Assembly: GCF_000145255.1 (NCBI RefSeq)
Contig: NC_014394.1
Span: 2,542,001 to 2,606,000 of the forward strand
Length of the DNA stretch: 64,000 bases
DNA from: Gallionella capsiferriformans ES-2
GTDB lineage: Bacteria; Pseudomonadota; Gammaproteobacteria; Burkholderiales; Gallionellaceae
Direction of reading: 5' to 3'
Below, piece after piece: positions 35,949-44,260 of the stretch (position 1 is its first letter; each line of letters opens with the position of its first letter). Position numbers and translations under genes: made by a program. The notes under the pieces were generated by a model that did not search any database, was not told where the DNA came from, and saw only the letters and a program-made list of their open reading frames with translations.

Positions 35949-37550
35949 TCAGAACTCCTTTCCAGAAACGGGAGCAGACACCGCACCCGTGGTCGCGTCG
36001 CCACCGGACTCGAAGTAGTATGCGCCCGTGCCAAGGCTGGATGGCCCTAGACGCGCGTACTTGAACATCAGGAAAAGCTCCGCCGCCAGCAGCAGGGTAT
36101 AGAAAATGAAAAAGCCGCTCAGCGACAACAGTACCTCGTTGGCCGACAAGCTAGAAACAGAAAGGTGCGTGGGCAGCACGCCATAAACCGTCCACGGCTG
36201 GCGTCCCACTTCGGCGACTATCCAACCCACCTGAGTGGCAACCCAGGGCATGGGGATAAACCACAACGCCCAGCGCAACAACCAGCGCTTGTGTTCAAAG
36301 CTATTCGTGGCAGCGGCCCAGAAGGCAATGGCGAACAGGACGATGAAGGAAAATCCCAGCGCGACCATGATACGGAAGCTCCAGAACAGGGGCGCAACAG
36401 GCGGAATAGCGTCATCCACGGCGTGCGCCACCATTTCCGGCGTAGCATGCGCAACATCCGTCGTGTATTTCTTCAGCAACAAGCCAAAGCCTAGATCGTC
36501 TTTGTGGGCCGCAAACTGCATATCAGCCCCGACATCGCCTTTATCCTTGCGCACCCGCTCCATCGCGCTTACGGCGATGGCGCCGCTTTCGATTCGCTGC
36601 TTGAGCGTCACCTCCAACTGATCGATGCCGGGCAGCACCTTGTCGCTGGAACGGGTTGCGATGAGGCCCAGCAAATAGGGGATCTTCACTTCCGCATGGT
36701 TGATGTGCGCCGCCTCGTCAGGAATGCCGAACAGGGTGAGTCCCGCTGGCGCGGCTTCGGTCTTCCACATCCCTTCCATCGCCGCCAGCTTGGTCTGTTG
36801 GTGTTCGGTGACGGAATAGCCGGATTCGTCGCCCAGCACGACGACCGATAAGGCAGAGGCCAAGCCAAAGGCAGCGGCGATGCGAAATGATCGACGAGCG
36901 AATTCCAGATCACGTCCCTTGAGCAGATACCAGGAAGAAATACCCAGCACGAATACCGAAGCGGTCACGTAGCCGGACGACACGGTATGCACGAACTTGG
37001 CCTGAGCCGCCGGGTTGAATACCAAGTCCCAGAAGCTGGTCAACTCCATGCGCATCGTAATCGGGTTAAATTCCGCCCCAACCGGATTCTGCATCCAGCC
37101 GTTGGCGATCAGAATCAGCACCGCCGATAGATTCGATCCTATCGCCACCAGACAGGTGACGGTCAAGTGCCCGACCTTTGACAGTCGATCCCAAGCGAAG
37201 AAAAACAGGCCCACCATGGTGGATTCCAGAAAAAATGCCAACAGGCCTTCAATCGCCAACGGCGCACCGAAGATGTCGCCAACGTAATGCGAGTAATACG
37301 CCCAGTTAGTGCCGAATTGGAATTCCAGGGTCAGGCCGGTCGTCACGCCAAGCGCAAAATTGATACCGAACAGCTTCCCCCAAAATTTGGTCATGTCGCG
37401 ATAGATCTGCTTGCCTGTCATGACATAGACGGTTTCCATGATGACCAGAATGAACGACAGACCTAAGGTGAGGGGAACGAATATGAAGTGGTAGAGCGCA
37501 GTCATGGCAAACTGCAGGCGAGCAAGATCTACGGCGACAGGATCAATCAT
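35949..37550 (-). CDS. cydA: Cytochrome bd ubiquinol oxidase subunit I
   Basis: 533-aa haem-bearing subunit. Visible are the N-terminal LARLQFAMTALYHFIFVPLTLGLSF with the His haem ligand, the TGLTLEFQFGTNWAYYSHYVGDIFGAPLAIEG region in pieces, the quinol-binding loop after WYLLKGRDLEFARRSF (long Q-loop with MERVRKDKGDVGADMQF), and the C-terminal GWIVAEVGRQPWTVYGVLPT motif. Length fits the long Q-loop type (E. coli 522 aa). First enzyme gene of the minus-strand cyd operon, overlapping a small CydP-like gene by 8 bp. Confidence 0.97.
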   Translation of the reverse strand: MIDPVAVDLARLQFAMTALYHFIFVPLTLGLSFILVIMETVYVMTGKQIYRDMTKFWGKLFGINFALGVTTGLTLEFQFGTNWAYYSHYVGDIFGAPLAIEGLLAFFLESTMVGLFFFAWDRLSKVGHLTVTCLVAIGSNLSAVLILIANGWMQNPVGAEFNPITMRMELTSFWDLVFNPAAQAKFVHTVSSGYVTASVFVLGISSWYLLKGRDLEFARRSFRIAAAFGLASALSVVVLGDESGYSVTEHQQTKLAAMEGMWKTEAAPAGLTLFGIPDEAAHINHAEVKIPYLLGLIATRSSDKVLPGIDQLEVTLKQRIESGAIAVSAMERVRKDKGDVGADMQFAAHKDDLGFGLLLKKYTTDVAHATPEMVAHAVDDAIPPVAPLFWSFRIMVALGFSFIVLFAIAFWAAATNSFEHKRWLLRWALWFIPMPWVATQVGWIVAEVGRQPWTVYGVLPTHLSVSSLSANEVLLSLSGFFIFYTLLLAAELFLMFKYARLGPSSLGTGAYYFESGGDATTGAVSAPVSGKEF

Positions 37551-37752
37551 GGTTATTCCCCGTTGAAGTTATTGAAGCATCTTGCGTCACACCGGACATG
37601 CGTTCCGCTACTGAATTAGCAATGGTTTGTTTGTCGGGTGCATGCGAGAAAAAAACCCACCACAATAGCAATAGCAAGGCGATCTTTAGCAATAGGGCCA
37701 AGCAGATTTCCCTCGCCAGTGCGGGCCGCCCGCATCGTTTGATGTTGTGCAT
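37543..37752 (-). CDS. cydP: Small membrane protein, CydP-like
   Basis: About 69 aa if begun at ATG 37752 (MHNIKRCGRPALAREICLAL), with longer in-frame starts back to 37833. One hydrophobic helix (ICLALLLKIALLLLLWWVFFS) follows a short basic N-terminus containing LAREI, resembling the putative small cytochrome oxidase subunit CydP found upstream of cydAB in betaproteobacteria. It overlaps the cydA start by 8 bp, so the two are coupled. The start and exact family are less certain than the gene's existence. Confidence 0.65.
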   Translation of the reverse strand: MHNIKRCGRPALAREICLALLLKIALLLLLWWVFFSHAPDKQTIANSVAERMSGVTQDASITSTGNNHD

Positions 37753-37909
37753 TGCATGCCATTTTTCTGAGCAAGATCTATTTTTCATGCCTGAGCCTTC
37801 GTCAACTCGATCATGCTTTCGCTTAACCCGCATTCGCCAGGCGACCGTTCGTCACAGACAATAAGCTAGCCTCGTGAGCAGGCCAGGCGCCAGTGATGCG
37901 GGGGGATTG

Positions 37910-38953
37910 TCATCGGGATATCCGTAACGAAGCGTCCTTGTTCTCGTACCAACCCTTGCTGCGTTTTACGAGGTAGACCACGCTCAACATCACAGGCACC
38001 TCAATCAATACGCCGACAACCGTTGCCAAGGCGGCACCAGATTCGAAACCGAACAAGCTGATTGCCGCAGCCACTGCCAACTCAAAGAAGTTCGAGGCGC
38101 CGATCAACGCTGAAGGGCCGGCCACGCAATGCGCTTCACCCACACGGCGATTCAGCCAATAGGCCAAGGCCGAGTTGAAATAAACTTGAATCGTGATCGG
38201 TACAGCGAGCATGGCAATGATGAGGGGATGTTCGACGATGGCGCTGCCCTGAAAGGCGAACAGCAACACCAAGGTCAGCAGCAGCGCGGAGATTGACCAC
38301 GGGCCGATTTTTTCCAGCGTCTGGTCGAAAACAGCTTGTCCTTTGCGCAGCAGTAACCGGCGCAATAGTTGCGAGAGTATGACCGGGATCACGATGTACA
38401 ACACCACCGACACCAGCAACGTATCCCACGGCACCACGATGGCGGAAAGCCCGAGTAACAAGGCGACCAGCGGCGCGAAAGCGAACACCATAATGGCGTC
38501 GTTCAGGGCGACCTGACTCAAGGTGAACAGCGGCTCACCATTAACCAGACGGCTCCAGACAAACACCATCGCGGTACAGGGGGCCGCCGCCAGCAATATC
38601 AGACCCGCCACATAACTGTCCAATTGCGCTGCGGGTAGATACGGCGCGAACAGGTGCCTGATGAATATCCAGCCTAGTAGCGCCATCGAAAAGGGCTTCA
38701 CAGCCCAGTTGATAAAGAGCGTTACGCCGATGCCGCGCCAATGTTTGCCGACCTCATGGAGCGCGCCAAAATCAATGCGCAGCAGCATGGGAATAATCAT
38801 GACCCAAATCAGCAGACCGACCGGAATGTTAACCCGGGCGATCTCCAGCGTACCTAACCAGTGGAACGGCGCAGGAAAGAACTGTCCCAGCACGACGCCT
38901 GCGATGATGCACAGAAAAACCCACAGCGTCAGATAGCGCTCAAAGATACTCAT
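37910..38953 (-). CDS. acr3: Arsenite efflux transporter, ACR3 family
   Basis: 347-aa ten-helix membrane permease of the ACR3 (bile/arsenite/riboflavin) superfamily that expels As(III). It shows LLAAAPCTAMVFVWS with the essential Cys (about residue 127), the N-terminal LTLWVFLCIIAGVVLGQFFP, and the FELAVAAAISLFG and GVLIEVPVMLSVV helices with the conserved Glu. Last gene of the ars operon, 16 bp after arsA, with which it can form an ATP-driven pump. Confidence 0.95.
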   Translation of the reverse strand: MSIFERYLTLWVFLCIIAGVVLGQFFPAPFHWLGTLEIARVNIPVGLLIWVMIIPMLLRIDFGALHEVGKHWRGIGVTLFINWAVKPFSMALLGWIFIRHLFAPYLPAAQLDSYVAGLILLAAAPCTAMVFVWSRLVNGEPLFTLSQVALNDAIMVFAFAPLVALLLGLSAIVVPWDTLLVSVVLYIVIPVILSQLLRRLLLRKGQAVFDQTLEKIGPWSISALLLTLVLLFAFQGSAIVEHPLIIAMLAVPITIQVYFNSALAYWLNRRVGEAHCVAGPSALIGASNFFELAVAAAISLFGFESGAALATVVGVLIEVPVMLSVVYLVKRSKGWYENKDASLRISR

Positions 38954-38969
38954 GATTTAATCCTAATAT

Positions 38970-40718
38970 TTATATCGGTTTGACCAGCGCTCGCAGCGCG
39001 GCAATCCCGACCGGCTCCTCAGCCTGAACCGGCACAACTGCAATCCGCTTGGAATGCTGTTGTTGTACGGCCTCCAGTTGCGCCCATTCATGTTCAGCCC
39101 GCAGCGCCAGCAATGGTGAAGCAGGATGGGCGGCGGCCAGGCTTTGATTAACGATCCATGCCCAAGGCTCAATACCGGCACGCCGCAAGTCCTGCTGCAA
39201 GCTCGCCGCTTCCAGAACCGGTGTCGTTTCAGCCAAGGTCACAATCAGTATGCGTGTGTGCTCTTGATTCTGAAGTTGCATCATCGGGGTCGTGAAGTGA
39301 CTATTTTCCTTCATGTTGCGTGCGACTTCGCGGTGGTAAGCACCGGTCGCATCCAGCAACAGCAAGGTGTGCCCGGTCGGTGCGGTATCCATCACCACGA
39401 AGGCATGATTCGCTTCTCGAATGGCGCGGGAAAACGCCTGAAAAACGGCAATTTCTTCAGTACAGGGTGAGCGTAAATCCTCTTCCAGCAACGCACGCCC
39501 TGGCGCATCTAGCTCCTTGCCCTTGCTTGCCAGCACATTCTGGCGATAGCGCTCAGTCTCAAGACGTGGATCGATACGGCTCACGCTCAAATTTGCCATT
39601 TCGCCATGCAAGGTATCGGCAAGATGCGCGGCAGGATCGGAGGTCGTAAGATTGACCGTATGCCCGCGCGCAGCCAGTTCAACTGCAATTGCGGCAGCCA
39701 AGGTGGTCTTGCCCACGCCACCTTTACCCATCAGCATGATTAAGCCATGTCCGTTTTTTTCAAACTCATCGATCAAACCGGCTAGATTGGGGAGTTCGAC
39801 ATCGCGATGCATAAGGGCCGCGGGTGAACTGACCGGACTGTCGCTCAGCAAGGCACGCAAAGCTTCCACCCCCACCAAATTAAAAGGCAACAAGCTGCGC
39901 CTATCGGTTGTTAAATTGCGTAATGCTTCAGGCATGGTGTCCAACGCATTCCGTTCGCGCCGGAAGATAGCCAATGCCACCGGATCAGTAGTTTCACTTT
40001 CGGGCATACAGCCATTCACGACCAGATACGGGTCGGCAAAACCGATATGTGCCAATTCTTCGCAGGTGCGGGCGGCCTCCTGCAAGGTCGAGCGCTGTGC
40101 TCGCGCAACCAGAATCAGCCGTGTGCGGCGAGAGTCCGACAACACGGCAACGGCATCGCTGTAGCGCTGACGCTGTTTCTCCAGTCCTGCCAGCGGGCCA
40201 AGACAGGACGCATCCCCTTTGCCCGCATCCAAAAAACCCGTCCAGGCACCCGGCAATTGCAGCAACCGAATCGTGTGCCCTGTCGGTGCCGTATCGAAAA
40301 TGATGTGATCAAAACCGTCCGTCAAGACGGTGTCGGTCAGCAATGCGGTGAATTCATCGAACGCCGCAATTTCAGTGGTACAGGCACCAGACAACTGCTC
40401 TTCTATCCCTCGGACAACCGCCTCCGGCAGTACGCCACGGACAGGGCCTACGATACGGTCGCGGTAGGCCTGGGCTGCAGCCTGCGGGTCAATTTCCAGC
40501 GCGGACAAATTGGGCACCACAGAAATAGGCGTAATGGTGTTGCCAATCGTGACACCGAACACCTGCCCTACGTTCGAAGCAGGATCCGTGCTCACCAGCA
40601 ACACCCGCCGACCGCCATCGGCCAGACGAACAGCCGTGGCGCACGCAAGAGACGTTTTACCGACACCGCCTTTGCCGGTGAAAAACAGAAAGCGCGGTAA
40701 ATTCTTTAGCATTTTCAT
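38970..40718 (-). CDS. arsA: Arsenical pump-driving ATPase ArsA
   Basis: 582-aa two-domain ATPase (each half about 290 aa). Both P-loops are present: FFTGKGGVGKTSLA (about 15) and LMGKGGVGKTTLAAAI (about 330). Both DTAPTGHT signal sequences (near 145 and 450) are present. The three As(III)-binding cysteines known from E. coli ArsA have counterparts in SGACTTEIAAFDE, DASCLGPL and RSPCTEEIAVFQ. The start at 40718 lies after the arsD stop; the longer frame overlaps arsD. It energises the Acr3 efflux pump and accepts As(III) from ArsD. Confidence 0.95.
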   Translation of the reverse strand: MKMLKNLPRFLFFTGKGGVGKTSLACATAVRLADGGRRVLLVSTDPASNVGQVFGVTIGNTITPISVVPNLSALEIDPQAAAQAYRDRIVGPVRGVLPEAVVRGIEEQLSGACTTEIAAFDEFTALLTDTVLTDGFDHIIFDTAPTGHTIRLLQLPGAWTGFLDAGKGDASCLGPLAGLEKQRQRYSDAVAVLSDSRRTRLILVARAQRSTLQEAARTCEELAHIGFADPYLVVNGCMPESETTDPVALAIFRRERNALDTMPEALRNLTTDRRSLLPFNLVGVEALRALLSDSPVSSPAALMHRDVELPNLAGLIDEFEKNGHGLIMLMGKGGVGKTTLAAAIAVELAARGHTVNLTTSDPAAHLADTLHGEMANLSVSRIDPRLETERYRQNVLASKGKELDAPGRALLEEDLRSPCTEEIAVFQAFSRAIREANHAFVVMDTAPTGHTLLLLDATGAYHREVARNMKENSHFTTPMMQLQNQEHTRILIVTLAETTPVLEAASLQQDLRRAGIEPWAWIVNQSLAAAHPASPLLALRAEHEWAQLEAVQQQHSKRIAVVPVQAEEPVGIAALRALVKPI

Positions 40719-40738
40719 CGCATTGACCCTGCAGTTTA

Positions 40739-41107
40739 TTAGCAGCACTTGCTACCGGAGCAGCAGGCTTTCACTTCTGAGGTAGCCGCATCAGCGAGGG
40801 TAGCGGAAAGACCGGCAAAGCGCGCCAGTTCATTTCGTGTCGGATAGCGTCCCGCCAGTGCAATCTCACCATCGACCAATATCAGCGGCAAACCTTCAGC
40901 GCCTGATCTTTCCAGAAAAGCCTTGGCAACCGCGTTATTAACAAAATCCATCGGTTGCTGTGCCAGATTAAAACGCTCGATCTGACCACCCGACTGTTTC
41001 AACCAATCCACGTCAGCGCTGAAATTGACCAAGGACTGATCGACCTCAGTTCCGCACACGCCGGTACTGCAACACAATGCGGGATCAAATACCTGTAGTT
41101 TTTTCAT
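40739..41107 (-). CDS. arsD: Arsenic metallochaperone/trans-acting repressor ArsD
   Basis: 122-aa protein. The start at 41107 (MKKLQVFDPALCCSTGVCG) is preceded by AAAGGAG. It carries the As(III)-binding Cys-Cys plus Cys in ALCCSTGVCG (about 11-18) and further vicinal pairs at the C-terminus (ACCSGSKCC). It delivers As(III) to ArsA, next in the operon, and can act as a weak repressor. Confidence 0.95.
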   Translation of the reverse strand: MKKLQVFDPALCCSTGVCGTEVDQSLVNFSADVDWLKQSGGQIERFNLAQQPMDFVNNAVAKAFLERSGAEGLPLILVDGEIALAGRYPTRNELARFAGLSATLADAATSEVKACCSGSKCC

Positions 41108-41118
41108 GAGCAACTCCT

Positions 41119-41616
41119 TTAGTCTTGGATACGGCCGATCTCAGACAGCTTTTCTTTCAATACCATTTTGTCCAGTTTTTCGAATGGCAATGCCATGAAT
41201 AACTGAATACGGCGAGCCAATTGCTCAGCGGCTTTATTGAATGCGGCACGACGTGCTTGATCCCCTTCGATATGCGCCGGATCAGGAATACCCCAGTGTG
41301 CCGTCGCAGGCTTGCCTAACCAGAGCGGGCAAGCTTCACCCGCTGCATTGTCGCAGACGGTGAAAATAAAATCGAATTCAGGCGCGCCGGGGGCGGCAAA
41401 CTCATCCCAGCTCTTGCTGCGCAGCCCTTCCGTGCTATGGCCGTTGGCATTCAGCCATTCCAGCGCGCCCGGATTGACTTTCCCGGCAGGTCTGCTCCCC
41501 GCACTATACGCCTTGAATTTGCCGCGACCCAGTGTATTGAATAACACTTCCCCCAAGATACTGCGTGCGGAATTGCCCGTACACAAAATCAATACGTTAT
41601 ATTGCTTTTCACTCAT
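41119..41616 (-). CDS. arsC: Arsenate reductase, low-molecular-weight phosphatase type
   Basis: 165-aa enzyme that reduces arsenate to arsenite. The N-terminal P-loop LCTGNSARSILGEVLF gives the nucleophilic Cys (about 12). FTVCDNAAGEACPLW (about 80-90) provides the second and third redox cysteines of the thioredoxin- or glutaredoxin-coupled LMW-PTP class. HWGIPDPAHIEGD is also typical. It lies 12 bp upstream of arsD and 19 bp after arsR. Confidence 0.95.
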   Translation of the reverse strand: MSEKQYNVLILCTGNSARSILGEVLFNTLGRGKFKAYSAGSRPAGKVNPGALEWLNANGHSTEGLRSKSWDEFAAPGAPEFDFIFTVCDNAAGEACPLWLGKPATAHWGIPDPAHIEGDQARRAAFNKAAEQLARRIQLFMALPFEKLDKMVLKEKLSEIGRIQD

Positions 41617-41634
41617 TTTGTAACTCCTAAATTA

Positions 41635-41958
41635 TCAACAAATTTTATCCGGCACTTTGCAGGCCGCCGGGTCGCCTCCGCAACAGTTCTCAGTCAAGTA
41701 GGCCACCATGCCATTCATGACCTCGAAATTTGCCGAGTAATAAACAAAACGACCGTCCTGCCGACTCTCGATCAGCCCCGCATGACTCAGCGTTTTAAAG
41801 TGAAATGACATAGTGGCCGCAGAGGCATTAAGTTTCTCAGCGATTTGTCCTGCCGCCATTCCTTCCGGGCCGGCGGCAACCAACAACCGATACACTCCCA
41901 GGCGTGTGGATTGCGCAAGCGCTGCCAAAGCCTTAACTACCTGCGTGGATTCCATCAT
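41635..41958 (-). CDS. arsR: ArsR-family arsenic-responsive repressor
   Basis: 107-aa winged-helix repressor, first gene of the ars operon. The helix-turn-helix is LNASAATMSFHFKTLSHAGLIESRQDGRFVYYS in two parts. A C-terminal cysteine cluster (NCCGGDPAACKVPDKIC) is the likely As(III) site, as in ArsR proteins that sense through C-terminal or alternative cysteines rather than the helix-3 CxCxxC of E. coli ArsR. It should repress arsRCDA-acr3 until arsenite binds. Confidence 0.93.
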   Translation of the reverse strand: MMESTQVVKALAALAQSTRLGVYRLLVAAGPEGMAAGQIAEKLNASAATMSFHFKTLSHAGLIESRQDGRFVYYSANFEVMNGMVAYLTENCCGGDPAACKVPDKIC

Positions 41959-41965
41959 ATATTTT

Positions 41966-41987
41966 AATTATTAAACAATTATTAAAT
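41966..41987. promoter_or_regulatory. Candidate ArsR operator: tandem AATTATTAAA(C/T)
   Basis: Just upstream of arsR an 11-bp unit is repeated head to tail: AATTATTAAAC (41966-41976) and AATTATTAAAT (41977-41987). An AT-rich repeat overlapping the promoter zone is a reasonable ArsR binding site. No binding evidence. Confidence 0.45.
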
Positions 41988-42636
41988 CGATTGACTGATT
42001 AGAGCATTAAATCATCTGGCATGCAACAGCATGCGGCTGCACAAAGTCACTTTGACGATTTTTTAGATTAAGTACGACATCGCCTTAATAAATCCGCCAC
42101 TACAAAAGGATCAACAAAGAAAAAGCCCATGTTTACATGGGCTTTTTCTTAAAACTTTACAATATACGTCGCAGGTATTTTTTAAAACGGCAATTAGGAC
42201 GTTTATCTATACATGGGTGAGTGAGTAAAATAATTTCCCGTTTAATTTCAAAAAGATACAAATAGCAAAATTAAATATTTTCAACATTAACTATCAGCAT
42301 TGTTGATTGCACGCCATTTTTGAACTATTTTTGCTACATAATCAACAAAATTCAAATAGGCAGCGACTGACACCGTACAAAGGCAACAAGAAATAACCGA
42401 CTCACTGGCCGAATTTAATTCGGGCTGTATCAGACTATCGACCACCGGACCGGTGAGATTGCCGCAAAGTTGCCTGAGGTACGAAAAAATTTCACCTCTC
42501 CTAACCTGCACTTCGCCAACATCTCCTTACGAGACACTGCGGACGTTCAACTTGTTCAATAGCAGGTGACCATTACAGTTTGTGGGATACTCTGAATCTG
42601 CTGCTACCGCAACCCTGCACATTTTGGCAGCGAGAG
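41988..42636. other. Intergenic junction between ars operon and mobile island
   Basis: About 650 bp without a supported gene. It contains the perfect hairpin GCATGC-AACA-GCATGC (about 42019-42034), a strong bidirectional terminator (listed separately) and AT-rich sequence. A 74-codon minus-strand frame (42287-42511) has no recognisable motif. I find no tRNA or tmRNA gene that could serve as attachment site. The boundary of the island probably falls in this stretch. Confidence 0.5.
42117..42150. terminator. Strong bidirectional intrinsic terminator
   Basis: Perfect 15-bp stem: AAGAAAAAGCCCATG (42117-42131), loop TTTA, CATGGGCTTTTTCTT (42136-42150). A-run and U-run flank the GC core on both sides, so it can stop transcripts in either direction. 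It separates the leftward-transcribed island genes from the ars operon promoter. Confidence 0.9.
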
Positions 42637-44184
42637 CTAACTGAGTTCATTCAGCTCGCGTTTGGTTCTTCGCTTCCGTGGACGTGATGGAGGCTCAAAG
42701 CCAAGAATTTCATACACTTCTTTTACCCCACTAAATTGTTGATTAATTGCACCAACCATCTGACTAGTTTTTTTGTAGGTTTCTTCCGGAAACTTCGTTT
42801 TGCCTGTTTTATGCTCATAAAGTAGTTGAATAGGCGACATTTTCCACTCTGAAATTATGGACTGAAATCCATCAAGAATTGCTTCTCGTGTCCAGCGCCT
42901 AGTTTTATCAATCACTATTCCCAAGAGTTCGTTTACTGCAACAGAACCACCCGCAAATTTCAAAACAGCATTGTCAATTCTCGCAGCCTCAGCTGCCAGC
43001 TTGGTAGAAACCTCCCCGCCTTTTCTAGTAATATGTCGAGCTTGGCCTGGAGTTAATCCATGTCCATCATAAAATTTTTGGTATGCAGCAATAGCTGAAT
43101 CCTTATCCCATTCAATAGTGCTTACATGAGATTGATCGAGCAGTTTACGTAAATTTCGAATCCCTCCCAGCCACGTCTTAATGTAAATTGAAAGGGTGTT
43201 GTAAACCTCACCAGGACGATTTTTATATTTCCCCCTCTTCCTTAACCAACCTTCGCACGGAAACTGTCCATCAGGCATAGTGGTGACAAGATGGCGGCAA
43301 AATTCCAGCAGTTCATCCGCATTAGACCAATGAGTTGAATGGATAAGGCGATCTGTGGGTTTATCGAACTGAAACGCATCAATACTACCTATATGCGGCT
43401 CTAATATTCCGGCTAGAATTTCCTCATTAAAACATTCTCTAAAATGGATGCCGAGAAAATTAGCATTGCTTTCGTTATAGGCTTCTTTGTGTTCACGCTT
43501 AATTTTATAATGGGCTTCAGCATGACCATTTGGTTTATCCCCCCAAACCTCCACGTCAATCCATTCACCATTTATATTCAAAAAGTGCAAATCAAAGAAT
43601 GCATATTTTGCTGTTGAGTGCCGAGAGTATTCATCAGGGTATCTTTCCCCTCGCTTATGTTGAATACCTCTTGCATACAAGAAATTGGACAGGGCGGCCT
43701 CCGGGTGACTCAGCCAACGCATACCATTCCGTGAAGCTACGAAGTTGCTTCCTTCAAAATCGTTTAGTTCCTTACGAAGATCTTCCCATGTTCGTCCGAG
43801 ATAATAAACAGCTTGTACCAATGATTGCTGTCCATTATCTTGAAACCAAGCAGCCGGTGGCAACATTCCCATTGTTTCTTTAACTAACGTTGCTTCTTTG
43901 ACAATATGCTCCCATGTCCAGCGTTGCGATAAACGTCCTCGTCGCATCATCGGCATAGTGGCTTTGTATGCACTGTACTGTTCTTGCAAATCTAACTGAA
44001 TAATCAATGCCTTTTGGTTCACACCATGACGATACAAGTGGTAGTACAAAGCGCCTTGTTTAGAAAGTGCTTCATACGACAATGCCTTGATTCCATCCTG
44101 CTCATAGAGGATACTACAGAACTGGAGCAGCTCTTCTTCAGACATCTCTGAAAACTTTTGAATCAACGGAATTTGATGCACCAT
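42637..44184 (-). CDS. Putative PD-(D/E)XK-type nuclease with homing-endonuclease-like repeats
   Basis: 515-aa protein I cannot assign to a named family. The central part (about 160-250) looks like a PD-(D/E)XK nuclease core: PEAALSNFLYARGI, YAFFDLHFL (Asp198), GEWIDVEVWGD (Glu212), then YKIKREHKEAYN with Lys residues and FLGIHF, the order seen in DUF559/Vsr-like restriction nucleases. Flanking regions contain WTWEHIVKEA, RTWEDLRKELND and WTREAILDGFQSII, short helical units like homing-endonuclease-associated repeats. A basic C-terminus (RPRKRRTKREL) could bind DNA. It is the distal cargo gene of the island, starting about 70 bp after a zinc-ribbon gene; the pair could be a defence or DNA-processing unit. 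Function is inference. Confidence 0.6.
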   Translation of the reverse strand: MVHQIPLIQKFSEMSEEELLQFCSILYEQDGIKALSYEALSKQGALYYHLYRHGVNQKALIIQLDLQEQYSAYKATMPMMRRGRLSQRWTWEHIVKEATLVKETMGMLPPAAWFQDNGQQSLVQAVYYLGRTWEDLRKELNDFEGSNFVASRNGMRWLSHPEAALSNFLYARGIQHKRGERYPDEYSRHSTAKYAFFDLHFLNINGEWIDVEVWGDKPNGHAEAHYKIKREHKEAYNESNANFLGIHFRECFNEEILAGILEPHIGSIDAFQFDKPTDRLIHSTHWSNADELLEFCRHLVTTMPDGQFPCEGWLRKRGKYKNRPGEVYNTLSIYIKTWLGGIRNLRKLLDQSHVSTIEWDKDSAIAAYQKFYDGHGLTPGQARHITRKGGEVSTKLAAEAARIDNAVLKFAGGSVAVNELLGIVIDKTRRWTREAILDGFQSIISEWKMSPIQLLYEHKTGKTKFPEETYKKTSQMVGAINQQFSGVKEVYEILGFEPPSRPRKRRTKRELNELS

Positions 44185-44242
44185 TCTTCCTTAATATCGT
44201 AGCTCCAAGCATCTAGCATCAAACTAAATACTTGACTGTCGT

Positions 44243-44260
44243 CGTTTTAGAGCTAAAACG
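44243..44260. repeat. Palindrome at the end of the zinc-ribbon gene
   Basis: CGTTTTAG-AG-CTAAAACG spans the stop codon of the gene at 44253-45452. It may act as a weak terminator or attenuator before the nuclease gene. Confidence 0.4.

Noticed and set aside
42287..42511. 74-codon minus-strand frame in the ars/island gap
   Set aside because: No ribosome-binding site or recognisable domain; the composition looks non-coding.
41988..42636. Possible tRNA attachment site at the left island boundary
   Set aside because: I searched by eye for a cloverleaf or a TTCGAATC-like T-arm and found none; only hairpins without tRNA features.
44243..44260. GTTTTAGAGCTA, identical to the start of a Cas9-type CRISPR repeat
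   Set aside because: It is a single 18-bp palindrome over a stop codon, with no repeats, spacers or cas genes around it; coincidence.
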